Source: CAVOJY01 sp963696405 | GTDB lineage: Bacteria; Chloroflexota; Limnocylindria; Limnocylindrales; CSP1-4 | Assembly (NCBI GenBank): GCA_963696405.1 | Contig: CAVOJY010000006.1 | Location: forward strand, 744,001 to 808,000 | Length of the DNA: 64,000 nucleotides | Direction of reading: 5' to 3' | Shown here: positions 28,738 to 37,838 of the stretch, one piece after another | Layout of the letters: every line of letters starts with the position of its first letter | Numbering within the stretch: the first letter of the stretch is position 1 | Program-made: the position numbers and the translations under genes | Notes under the pieces: model-generated | Database searches by the model: none | Seen by the model: only the letters and a program-made list of their open reading frames with translations | Told to the model about the DNA's origin: nothing

Positions 28738-30730
28738 TCAGTGGTCCTGCCGGTACGGCAGGGAAACGATGACCGTGTTCGGACGGCCGATGAGCTCGTG
28801 CCGCAGTCGCTCCGCGACCTGGTTGTGGAGGTACCGCTCCCACCAGTGCCGCACGAGGTACTCCGGAAGGATCACGAAGGTGAGCGTCTCGGGGTCAGGG
28901 GCCATCACGTCGACGTAGCTCACAAACGGGCCGACAAGCTGCCGGTACGGCGACTCCACCAGGACCAGCCGCACGCCGGGCACCTGCCGCTCGAACTGGA
29001 TGCGCACCCGCTCCGCCTCGTCCAGGTCGTCGGTGATATGGACAGCGGTCACGTCGTCGGCGATGGTGCGGCCGACGGTGATGGCCTGCTCCACCGCTCT
29101 CGTCAGCCCGGGGATGGGGATGATCACCCGTCGGCGCCGGGGGGACTTCTCGACCACGAGGTCGGAGGGGACCGCCTGCTCGCTGGCCACCCGCGCGTAA
29201 TGGCGATGGATGAGCAGCATCATCGTGACGAGGACCGGTATGAGCACGATGACGAGAAGCGAGACCGGCGCCTTGACCAGCACCACGACCACGGTGACGA
29301 TCGCCGTCAGGACGCAGCCGAATGCGTTGATCGACAGCCGCCGGCGCCAGCCCGGCTCGCGCGTCTCGAGCCAGTGTTTCACCATGCCCGACTGGCTGAT
29401 GGTGAAGTCGATGAACACCCCGACTGCGTAGAGGGGGATGATCGCGTGCGTGTTGCCGCCGAAGACCACGATGATGGACGCGGCGATCACGCCGAGGGCG
29501 ATGATCCCGCGCGAGAAGGCCAGGCGGTCCCCGCGGAAGGAGAGCTGGCGGGGCATGTAGCCATCCTGGGCGAGGATGGCGGACAGGCGAGGAAAGGCAT
29601 TGAAACTCGTGTTTGCCGCGAGGAAGAGGATGAGCGCGGTGAACGCCTGGAAGAGGTAGAAGCCGATCGAGTCGGCCCCGTAGACCTGCGAGGCGACCTG
29701 CGCCGGGATCGTCTGCTTCGTCGGTTCGTCGATGAGCACGATCCCGTAGGCTGCCGCGAGGGCCATGATCCCGACGAAGAGGACCCCGAGGAGCGCGGCC
29801 ATGATGAGGAGCGTGGTAGCCGCGTTTCTCGATTCCGGAGGCTTGAATGCCCGGACGCCCGTTGCGATCGCCTCGGTCCCGGTCAGGGCGACGGCGCCAC
29901 CCGCGAATGCCCGGACAAGAAGGATGATGGTCACCGGCTCGAGGACCGACGGGGCTCCCGGAAGCGGGATCCTGCGGTGTGCCGCCCTCGCCGAGGACGA
30001 GCACCCTGAACGCGCCGATCGCGATCATCAGGAGGGCGCTGCCGACGAACAGGTACGTCGGCAGCGCGAAGATGTTGCCGGACTCGCGGAGGCCCCTGAG
30101 GTTGCCGAGAGTGATGAGCGCGATGGCACCCACGCCGATGAAGACCCGGAAGGGCACGAGTTCGGGGACTGCCGACGTGATCTGCTCGACAGCGGAGGAC
30201 GTGGAGACCGCAACGGTCATGACGTAGTCGATGAGGAGGGCCGACGCCGCAACGAGCGAGGGCACCTGACCGAAGTTGGCCCGGGCAACGGAGTATGAGC
30301 CGCCGCCCTGCGGATACGCGTAGACCACCTGGCGGTAGCTGATGGCGACGGTGGCCAGCATCACGACGATCGCGATGGACACCGGCAGACCAAGCACCAG
30401 GGCGGCCGGGCCCGCCAGCACGAGCACGCGGAGGATCTCCTCCGGGGCGTAGGCGCTCGAACTGATGGCGTCCGAGCTGAAGATGGCGAGCGCCTTCTTC
30501 TTGGGCAGGCGCTCCTCGAGCTCCTGCTCGCTCGCGAGCGGCCGGCCCACGAGCGCTCCTCGGATGCGCGCCATTCCGCGGCCGAGGCGGGTCGTGGGCT
30601 CCGTTGCCTTCGCGCGCGCGGTGAGGATCCCCGGGCTCGTGTGCCGGAAGTAGGCTGCCTGTGGCCGCTCGATGCGGACGCGCCGGTCTCCCGGCTTCCG
30701 GCCTCGGAGCGGCTGGGGCCCTCCGCTCAC
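28738..30730 (-). CDS. KimA/YdaO-like APC-family transporter, copy 1 (one-base frameshift near 29952)
   Basis: KimA proteins are potassium importers of the amino-acid-polyamine-cation superfamily. The 5' part carries LPKKKALAIFSSDAISSSAY then APEEILRVLVL, and VAISYRQVVYAYPQGGGSYS; the 3' part continues from IILLVRAFAGGAVALTGTEA. The two are joined by deleting one base in the G-run at 29951-29954; the intact neighbour shows the expected junction. Repaired length is about 663 residues: twelve or so membrane helices, then a cytosolic UspA-like tail (from about 460). It is some 60 percent identical by eye to copy 2. GTG 30730, 33 bases after copy 2. Confidence 0.88.
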
Positions 30731-30763
30731 CGAAATACTCTCCTCCTGTCCCGCTCCTGGCGC

Positions 30764-32815
30764 CTACTGCTCTCGACGGTACGGCAGCGAGGCAATCACC
30801 GTGTTCGGTCTGCCGACCAGCGCCCGCCGCAGGCGCGCCGCGTCCTGGTTCGCAAGCATTCGCTCCCACCAGTGCCTGGTGGCGAACTCGGGCAGGATGA
30901 CCACCGTGATCGCCTCAGGATCCGGGTCCATGACGTCGAGGTAGCTGAGGAACGGGTTCACGAGCTGCCGGTACGGCGACTCGACGATCGTCAACGGGAC
31001 ACCGGGAAGCTGCCGCTCGAAGCGGCCGCGCACGCGTTCCCCCTCCTCAACGTCGTCGCTGATGAAGACGACCCGTACGTCGTCTGAGATCGTCCGCGCG
31101 AAGTTGACGGCCTGGACTGTCACCCGGGTGAGCCCCTGGATGGGGACGACGACACGCTCCCGGCGACCGGGCGGGCCGAACACGAGATCCTCCCGGACGG
31201 CGAGCTCCTTCTCCTGACGAGCGTAGAAGCGGTGGATCACGAGCATCATCACCACCAGCGCGGGACCGAGGACGAACACGATCCAGGCCCCCAGCGGGAA
31301 CTTGATGACGGCGACCACGACGGCCACCGTCGCGGTGAGGACCATGCCGAACGCGTTGATCGCGAGGCGCCGCCGCCATCCCGGGCCGTGCTCGTCGAAC
31401 CAGTGACGCACCATCCCTGCCTGCGAGATGGTGAAGCTGACGAACACCCCGACGGCGTAGAGCGGGATCAGCAGGTGCGCATCGGCACCGAACAGGACCA
31501 TGAGCAACGCGGCGACAAGGCCGAGGATCACGATCCCGGCGGTGAAGGCAAGCCGGTCGCCACGGAAGGCGAACTGGCGCGGGAAGTACCCGTCCTGCGC
31601 CAGGATCGCGGCAAGGCGCGGGAAGGCGTTGAAGCTCGTGTTGGAGGCCAGGAACAGGATAAGGGCCGTCGCGAGCTGGAACACGTAGAACATCGGCCCA
31701 TCGCCGACCGCCGCGCGGGCAACCAACGATGGGACCGACTGTTTCGTGGGAACGTCGATCGGAAGAATCCCGAAGAGGGCCGCGACTGCGGCGATGCCCA
31801 CGAAGATGATCCCGAGCAGCAGCGCCATGACGATGAGCGTGTTGGCGGCGTTCTTCGGCTCCGGCGGCTTGAAGGCGGGAACGCCGTTCGCGATCGCCTC
31901 CGTACCGGTGAGGGCGACCGAGCCGCCGGCGAAGGCGCGCACGAGCAGGAGAACGCCGAACGCTTCGGTCGCTGGCGGCGTGTCAGCGGCCGTGTAGCCC
32001 ACTGCCGCTGGATCGTTCAGAACGAGTGCTTTGAACAGCCCGGTGGCCACCACGAACAGGGCCGAGAAGACGAACAGGTACGTGGGCAGGGCGAAGATGT
32101 TGCCCGATTCGCGAAGGCCGCGCAGGTTGCCGACGGTGATGATTGCTATTGCCGCGACGGCCAGCTCGACCCGCAGGTCGTAGAGTGCCGGCACGGCCGA
32201 GTAGATCTGCTCGACCGCCGAGGACGTCGACACGGCCACGGTCATCACGTAGTCGATGAGGAGCGCCGCGGCGGCGACGAGCGCGAACATCTTCGGCAGG
32301 TTGGCCATCGCCACGGCGTACGCGCCGCCGCCGGATGGGTACGCGTGGCAGATCTGGCGGTAGCTGATCGCCACGAGCGCAAGAAGCAGGGAGATGGCAA
32401 TCGCCACCGGCACCGAGAACATGAGTGCGGCCGCGCCGCCGAGGACGAGGACGCGCAGGATTTCTTCGGGCGCATAGGCGCTCGAGGAAATGGCGTCCGA
32501 GCTCAGGATCGCGAGCGCCTTCTTCTTGGGCAGGCGCTCCTCGATCTCCTGCTCGGTCGCGAGAGGGCTCCCAACGAAGACCCGGCGGACCCTCGCTGAC
32601 AGCCGCTCCGCCCCCGTCCTGGGAGCGGCCGCCTTCGGCCGCGCGGTGATCACCCCGGGTGCGGCATAGCGGAAGTACGAGGCGTGGGGCCGCTCGACGC
32701 GGACCCGTTGGTCGCCCGGCTTCCGCCCGCGGAGGGGCTTCGCGCCGGGCTGCCGGGAGCTCCGCGAGCCAGGCGGCTCGGACGCCGATGGGGACGGCGG
32801 CTCGGGGGTCGTCAC
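30764..32815 (-). CDS. KimA/YdaO-like APC-family transporter, copy 2 (intact)
   Basis: A 683-residue transporter: basic N-terminal tail, LPKKKALAILSSDAISSSAY (the KimA KALAxxSSDAxSSxAY signature), about twelve membrane helices (110-530) and a cytosolic domain containing VVVPIQGLTRVTVQAVNFAR, like the universal-stress-type domain of KimA. In Bacillus subtilis KimA takes up potassium and is inhibited by c-di-AMP; applying that here is inference. The segment before GTG 32815 holds a small inverted repeat (GATGGC-N6-GCCATC, 32824-32841) but no recognisable ydaO riboswitch. It heads the six-gene minus-strand cluster. Confidence 0.88.
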   Translation of the reverse strand: MTTPEPPSPSASEPPGSRSSRQPGAKPLRGRKPGDQRVRVERPHASYFRYAAPGVITARPKAAAPRTGAERLSARVRRVFVGSPLATEQEIEERLPKKKALAILSSDAISSSAYAPEEILRVLVLGGAAALMFSVPVAIAISLLLALVAISYRQICHAYPSGGGAYAVAMANLPKMFALVAAAALLIDYVMTVAVSTSSAVEQIYSAVPALYDLRVELAVAAIAIITVGNLRGLRESGNIFALPTYLFVFSALFVVATGLFKALVLNDPAAVGYTAADTPPATEAFGVLLLVRAFAGGSVALTGTEAIANGVPAFKPPEPKNAANTLIVMALLLGIIFVGIAAVAALFGILPIDVPTKQSVPSLVARAAVGDGPMFYVFQLATALILFLASNTSFNAFPRLAAILAQDGYFPRQFAFRGDRLAFTAGIVILGLVAALLMVLFGADAHLLIPLYAVGVFVSFTISQAGMVRHWFDEHGPGWRRRLAINAFGMVLTATVAVVVAVIKFPLGAWIVFVLGPALVVMMLVIHRFYARQEKELAVREDLVFGPPGRRERVVVPIQGLTRVTVQAVNFARTISDDVRVVFISDDVEEGERVRGRFERQLPGVPLTIVESPYRQLVNPFLSYLDVMDPDPEAITVVILPEFATRHWWERMLANQDAARLRRALVGRPNTVIASLPYRREQ

Positions 32816-32932
32816 GCGGCCGATGATGGCATACCCGCCATCCCTCTGGCCACCCGCATCTGCACCATCCGGGGGAGCGAGCGCATCACGAATGCGGGAC
32901 GTGAAGACCGGGATCGAGCGGCGTTCAGGCTA

Positions 32933-33655
32933 TCAGCGGCCGTGCGACAGCCGTTCGATGAGCCGGCGGGGGAGTTTCGCCGCGCGCATGGCCGCCTGGA
33001 CTTCTTCGACGGCGTAGCTCACGCGTCGCCAGGTGAGCGTGCGCGCCTCGGTGTCCAGGAGGAACGCGGACGCACGCGGATCCCCGTCACGAGGCTGGCC
33101 GACGCTGCCGGGGTTGGCGATGAGCCGCCGCTCATCGAGCTCGATGGTCGTGCCGTCCCGGGCGAGGATCACCTCCATGTCCTCGCCGTCAAGGCGGAAC
33201 AGTACGGGAATGTGCGAGTGGCCGACTGCCCCGTAGGCGGAGGCGAGGGTCTCGATGGACGGACGGGCTGTCGCCCGCGACATCACGTACTCGAACAGCG
33301 GCTCTCGCGGCGATCCGTGGACCAGCGTGAAGTCGTCCACCACCACGGTCTCGTGCAGGGAGGACAGCCAGTGGCGCGCCGCCGGGGTGAGCTGATCGGC
33401 CGTCCACTGGATCGCGGCCCGGGCATCGTCGTTGAACCAGTCGGAGCCGATCGTGCCGAGGACGGCCGCGTCGTGGTTGCCGAGGACGCTCGTGGCCTGC
33501 ACGGCTGCAAGGCGTTCGATGGCCTCGACCGGTTGCGGGCCGTAGCCCACGACATCCCCGATGTGCCAGACCGCGTCGAACGGGCGGAGTGCGTCGAGCA
33601 TTGCGTCGAGCGCGACGACGTTCGAATGGACATCGGAGACGACGGCGATTCGCAC
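32933..33655 (-). CDS. Metallophosphoesterase (YfcE-like)
   Basis: All calcineurin-type motifs are present: SDVHSN (metal 1), HIGDVVGYG, LGNHD, a late LVHGS and GHSHIP. At 240 residues it matches small YfcE/MJ0936 phosphodiesterases. GTG 33655 (MRIAVVSDVHSN) is used because the signature begins there. Physiological substrate is unknown. It lies between the potassium cluster and rsmG, on the same strand. Confidence 0.9.
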   Translation of the reverse strand: MRIAVVSDVHSNVVALDAMLDALRPFDAVWHIGDVVGYGPQPVEAIERLAAVQATSVLGNHDAAVLGTIGSDWFNDDARAAIQWTADQLTPAARHWLSSLHETVVVDDFTLVHGSPREPLFEYVMSRATARPSIETLASAYGAVGHSHIPVLFRLDGEDMEVILARDGTTIELDERRLIANPGSVGQPRDGDPRASAFLLDTEARTLTWRRVSYAVEEVQAAMRAAKLPRRLIERLSHGR

Positions 33656-33766
33656 CCGGTCAGGGTAGCAGGGGGAACCGGCGGTTCGGGCGACCGTCGG
33701 GCTTCTCGGCTGTTGCCGCACCGGGAGCGCGGGCGACCCCGGCGGGCTGGCGCCCTGGTCCTGGCC

Positions 33767-34672
33767 CTAGCGGTCCGGCGGCCGGCCCAGCCGATGCGTC
33801 GGACGGGGGAACCGGGACGGCGTCGTCGCGTGCTTGGTCACCACGACGAGCCGGTGGTCTTCGAGCCCGGCCAGGAGTACCTGCTCGACGCGGACGGCCG
33901 GTGACGCGCCGAGCGGGGCCAGCAGCGGTCGGGCTTCGCCGACCTCCGTCTCCAGGCTGCCGTCGCCAGGATCGCGCTTCCAGGCGACGAGCACGCCGCC
34001 GCGGTGCAGCAGCGGAAGCGCCAGCTCCACGAGCACGGGCAGCGGAGCGATCGCGCGGCCGGTCACGACGTCCCATCGGCCGCGGTGCGCCGGGTCGCGG
34101 CCGAGGTCCTCTGCCCGGCATCGGACGGTCCGGAGCGCCGGCGGCTCCTCGCCGGCGGCCGAGAGCGCATCGCGCGCCGCCGCCGCCGCCACGTCGAGGA
34201 ACGCCGTCTTCTTCGCCACGGAGTCGACCAGCGCCGCGGCGGCGACCGGCACGGCCACGGCCACCGGGATGCCGGGGTAACCGGCGCCGCTGCCGAGGTC
34301 GAGCAGCCGAGCCGTGCGGCGGCGAGCCTTCCGGTTCGCGAGGAGATCGAGGAGCAGCGGCACCGCTGCGAGGCTGTCGGCGACGTGCTCGAGGGCGATG
34401 GCGCCCTCGCCGCGAATGGCCGTCAGGTTCACGTGGGCGTTCCAGGCGAGCAGCAGCCGGGCCTGCGCCTCGATCGCCGCGCGCATCCCCGGCGTGAGCT
34501 CGAGCGCGAGCTGCACCAGCGCGCGGTCGAGGGCTGCGCGAAAGGTCTCACCCGTGGGCGGCAACAGCGCCGGGTCGCGCGGGAGCGGTTCACGTGCGCG
34601 CACGCGCACGGCCGGCTCCGGTGCGGACGTGGTCCTGTCCGGGCGCAAGGACGCCGGGAGCGCGTTGGCCAT
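33767..34672 (-). CDS. rsmG: 16S rRNA (guanine527-N7)-methyltransferase RsmG
   Basis: RsmG (GidB) methylates G527 of 16S rRNA. The conserved core is VNLTAIRGEGAIALEHVADS, LLDLGSGAGYPGIPVAVA (SAM motif I), VDSVAKKTAFLDVA and GRAIAPLPVLVELALPLL. ATG 34672 follows GGAGGAGGGA at good spacing; 301 residues is longer than the usual 210-250 because of an N-terminal extension of about 50 residues and a basic tail. In many bacteria rsmG lies beside the replication origin, and DnaA-box-like sites begin about 220 bases upstream here. Confidence 0.95.
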   Translation of the reverse strand: MANALPASLRPDRTTSAPEPAVRVRAREPLPRDPALLPPTGETFRAALDRALVQLALELTPGMRAAIEAQARLLLAWNAHVNLTAIRGEGAIALEHVADSLAAVPLLLDLLANRKARRRTARLLDLGSGAGYPGIPVAVAVPVAAAALVDSVAKKTAFLDVAAAAARDALSAAGEEPPALRTVRCRAEDLGRDPAHRGRWDVVTGRAIAPLPVLVELALPLLHRGGVLVAWKRDPGDGSLETEVGEARPLLAPLGASPAVRVEQVLLAGLEDHRLVVVTKHATTPSRFPRPTHRLGRPPDR

Positions 34673-35028
34673 GTCCGGCGTCCCTCCTCCCGGAGGAATC
34701 TCCGGCGCCGCGGGCGAACCCTGCTCCCGGCGTCTTGACTTCGTGTGCACCTCCGGCCTTTCGGTCTTCCGCCGCCCGTTCGGATCCGACGACCGGTCTC
34801 CCGGTCCCCTCGCGGCCCGCGTTACCGTACTTGGCCACTTCGGTGCAGGCCGCAGTCTTGCCCGCCGCGCACCCGCGGGTCAACATGGTTATCCACGAAC
34901 CACGCGGGCGGCAAGCGACCTGTGGATAACTCCGCTCCGTGGCCGAGGTCAGCGCCGTCCGACTGTGGAAAACCCAGGCCGATGGCCACCGGCGTCGGGC
35001 CACCGGCAGCCCAGCGGCTGCCCAGTCG
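34673..35028. other. Intergenic region with a DnaA-box-like cluster
   Basis: No gene is supported between rsmG and csoR. The right half contains three 9-mers matching or nearly matching the DnaA box TTATCCACA: TTATCCACG on plus at 34889-34897, TTATCCACA on minus at 34921-34929 (perfect), and TTTTCCACA on minus at 34964-34972. Together with rsmG and the change of gene orientation just to the right, this makes the region a candidate replication origin or DnaA-regulated promoter. No clear AT-rich unwinding element is seen, and dnaA and dnaN are not in the window. Confidence 0.5.
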
Positions 35029-35439
35029 CTACTCCGGAGCCGCTTTCGTCCCGCGGACCGGGCGGCCCAGGGTCCGGCGGACGACGTCCATGACCTCCTC
35101 TGTGTACTCCTGGGCGTTGCCGGTCTCCACCGCGGTCCGCAGGCAGCCGGCGATGTGGTCCTCGAGGACGAGGACGGCGACTGCGTCCACGGCGGCGCGA
35201 AGGGCGGCGGTCTGCTGGAGGATGTCGATGCAGTACTCGTCGCGTTCGATCATCCGCGCGATGCCGCGCACCTGGCCCTCGACGCGCGCCAGCCGCCGGA
35301 GCAGGAGCTGCCGGTCGCGGGCGTAGCTGTGCCGGAACGTGGCCTTCCCGTCGGGCGCTCCGCCATCCATCGCAGCATGGCCGTGCGGCGTCGGTGCGCG
35401 GCCGCCACGCTCGCCGGCGGCGCTCTTGTCGCTGGTCAA
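35029..35439 (-). CDS. csoR: CsoR/FrmR-family metal- or formaldehyde-sensing repressor
   Basis: A 136-residue DUF156 repressor. The helical core LLLRRLARVEGQVRGIARMI then ERDEYCIDILQQ, and LEDHIAGCL, supply the Cys-His-Cys copper ligands of CsoR-type sensors. The start is taken as TTG 35439, preceded by AGGGAG; shorter starts from ATG inside the His/Gly-rich N-terminus are possible. A perfect 17-base palindrome (35459-35475) lies just upstream, so autoregulation is likely. No copper ATPase or chaperone is adjacent. Confidence 0.88.
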   Translation of the reverse strand: MTSDKSAAGERGGRAPTPHGHAAMDGGAPDGKATFRHSYARDRQLLLRRLARVEGQVRGIARMIERDEYCIDILQQTAALRAAVDAVAVLVLEDHIAGCLRTAVETGNAQEYTEEVMDVVRRTLGRPVRGTKAAPE

Positions 35440-35458
35440 CGGTTCTCCCTGACTGCTG

Positions 35459-35475
35459 ATACTCCCCCGCAGTAT
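35459..35475 (-). promoter_or_regulatory. Palindromic operator candidate for CsoR
   Basis: ATACTCCCCCGCAGTAT has perfect five-base arms (ATACT/AGTAT) around a GC-rich centre and sits 20 bases upstream of the csoR start, inside the gap shared with the divergent zinc-ribbon gene. CsoR operators typically have ATAC...GTAT arms around G/C tracts. It could control both directions. Confidence 0.6.
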
Positions 35476-35540
35476 AGCAACGCCCGGTAGCCCGTTCCCG
35501 CGGCCTGCCCACGTGGGGCCGCGACGGGTAGACTGATGGT

Positions 35541-35921
35541 GTGAATCGGGAGGACTGGCTTCGCTCGGAGCTGGCGACCATGGCCTGCGAGTCCTGCGGC
35601 AATGCGTACGCTGCGAGCCGCGTCCGCGTCCTCGCCCGCCGCGAAGGCATCTACCTTGCCGGCCTGACCTGTTCGAGCTGCGGGACTTCGGCCGTCGCCA
35701 TCGTCTCGTTCGAGCACGATCCCGGCCACCGCGACCTGTCGCCTCTGGCGGGCCCCGTGGATCGTCGCCGCGACCGGCCTCGGGCGGAGGCACGCGCCGC
35801 CGACGTGGACGTGGACGACGTGGTTGACATGCACCGGTTTCTCGAGAGTTTCGACGGCGACTTCCGGCGGCTCTTCGGTACGACGCACGGCGGCTCCGTA
35901 ACGCGTGGACGAGGTGCGTGA
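35541..35921 (+). CDS. Zinc-ribbon-like protein of unknown function
   Basis: 126 residues from GTG 35541. Two CxxC pairs (CESCGNAY and CSSCGTSA, about 28 residues apart) form a likely zinc ribbon in the first half; the rest is charged, with DVDVDDVVDMHRFLESFDGD. It overlaps the nuclease-like gene by 17 bases and is the first gene of the plus-strand run that includes hpt. No assigned family; a nucleic-acid or protein-binding role is a guess. Confidence 0.7.
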   Translation: MNREDWLRSELATMACESCGNAYAASRVRVLARREGIYLAGLTCSSCGTSAVAIVSFEHDPGHRDLSPLAGPVDRRRDRPRAEARAADVDVDDVVDMHRFLESFDGDFRRLFGTTHGGSVTRGRGA

Positions 35922-36458
35922 GGCCGCCGCTCCCTCGGGCGTGATCGCCCCAGTGTTCGCCCACGCGAGCGAGGCCGAACTCGCTCGCATCCTCGACTAC
36001 TACGGCATCGAGTGGCAGTACGAGCCGACGGCCTTCCCCATCCTGTGGAACCTGGACGGCAACGTCGTCGAGAGCTTTGCCCCCGATTTCTACCTGCCGG
36101 AGTTCGACCTCTACGTCGAGCTGACGACCCTGAAGCAGAGCCTGGTGCGAAAGAAGAACCGCAAGCTGCGCCGCCTGCGGGAGCTCTACCCCGACGTCAG
36201 GATCAAGCTCCTCTACGCGCGTGACTTCCGGGCCCTCATGATGAAGTACGGTCGCCTCGGGCTCCTCGACTCGCTGAGCGGGACCGAGGGCCAGGTGACC
36301 GTCGTGCACGACGATCTGCCGCGGGGCGACGCCGGCGCGGCACCGCCGCGCGCACCGGGTGGGGCGCCGCGCTCGCGAACGCGACGACGTCAGGCCGCGG
36401 TCGCGGGTGATCCCGCGGCACCCGGTGAACCGTTGACGACTACCACGGAGCGATGCCG

Positions 36459-36462
<4 letters not shown>
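35905..36462 (+). CDS. Small PD-(D/E)XK-nuclease-like protein
   Basis: 185 residues, GTG start overlapping the previous gene. The core reads SFAPDFYLPEFDLYVELTTL, followed by a basic helix (VRKKNRKLRRLRELYPDVRI) and LLYARDF. The PDF-x10-E-x-T spacing and the early Glu (EAELARILDYYGIEWQYEP) resemble PD-(D/E)XK nuclease folds, although the usual catalytic Lys after E-x is Thr here. The C-terminal 50 residues are low complexity. It overlaps hpt (ATGA), so it is co-expressed with it. Nuclease activity is inference. Confidence 0.65.
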
Positions 36463-37012
<550 letters not shown>

Positions 37013-37016
<4 letters not shown>

Positions 37017-37429
37017 AGCGTCGTTCTCTGGGCCGGGGCCGGCTGCTCGTCGGCATCGGCTCGGTCGTCATCCTGGTGGCCTGCCTGTTCCCGTGGGGCC
37101 AGACGGCTGGTGTCGGCCTTCCCCCGGAGCGGACGGGCGCCTTTGATGGCTTCGGGATCGTCGTCTTCATCGCCGCCGTCCTGCTGCTCGCCCTCCTCGT
37201 GCTGCCGTACGCGGGCGGTGACCAGCCGATCGTCCTCGATCGCCCGCTTGTCTTCGCCATCGTCCTCGGAGCCGGCGCAGTCGGGTTCCTGCTCAAGCTC
37301 GTGCAGGTGATCCAGGACGACGTGCTGGGCCTCCCCGACCGGTCGCTCGGGCTCTGGCTCGCCGGTATCGGCCTGGCCGTCGCGGCCTGGGGCGTTGCGG
37401 AGATGACGACGGAGGTCGCCGAGACGTAG
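37013..37429 (+). CDS. Four-helix membrane protein of unknown function
   Basis: 138 residues, with a basic N-terminus (MKRRSLGRGR) and hydrophobic segments at about 11-30, 45-66, 80-100 and 112-130. Pattern and size resemble small integral-membrane proteins without annotated function. The start overlaps hpt's stop. No motif suggests a role. Confidence 0.7.
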
Positions 37430-37838
37430 CGACCCTACGAGCGCGTGATCCTGGCGCGTTGGCGTATGATGTCACCGGCGTCCACGCCGCCCGATGATGG
37501 CGAGCGCCCCGGGCGTGTGCGGTTTGGCCGATGGCCACCCCACCCGGTGCGGCGCGCTCGAAGCAGCGAATCTGCGGCAGGGCCGGCAGTTGTGCCCGCC
37601 CAGCGGACGCCAGGCGACTCCACCACGAGGATCGTCCCGCCGCCGTGCACATGCAGGCCTTGAACGATCGAACCGACCAGGTACGACGCATGCCGCTGCA
37701 CGGCGGGATCGGAGCCGCCGGAATGAGAACTGTCCGGGACGAGGCGCGCGACCGCGCCGCCGGACGCATCGACATGGCACCCACGGGTGCCCGGACCCGG
37801 CCCGTCGGAGGGCGGCCGGATCAACACAGGAGACGCGC
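37430..37838. other. 409-base intergenic region upstream of the NYN-domain gene
   Basis: No convincing gene. The NYN frame stays open upstream to about 37494 but without a coding-like pattern. On the minus strand a short stretch at about 37640-37740 reads SIVQGLHVHGGGTILVVE, which could be a decayed gene fragment; evidence is too thin to call a family. The ribosome site AGGAGA before 37839 belongs to the next gene. Confidence 0.4.

Noticed and set aside
32816..32932. Possible c-di-AMP (ydaO) riboswitch upstream of the KimA-like gene
   Set aside because: The conserved riboswitch core could not be found; only a small inverted repeat is present.
36000..36250. Homing endonuclease or restriction enzyme call for the nuclease-like protein
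   Set aside because: No LAGLIDADG, HNH or GIY-YIG motif and no methyltransferase partner; only a loose PD-(D/E)XK resemblance.
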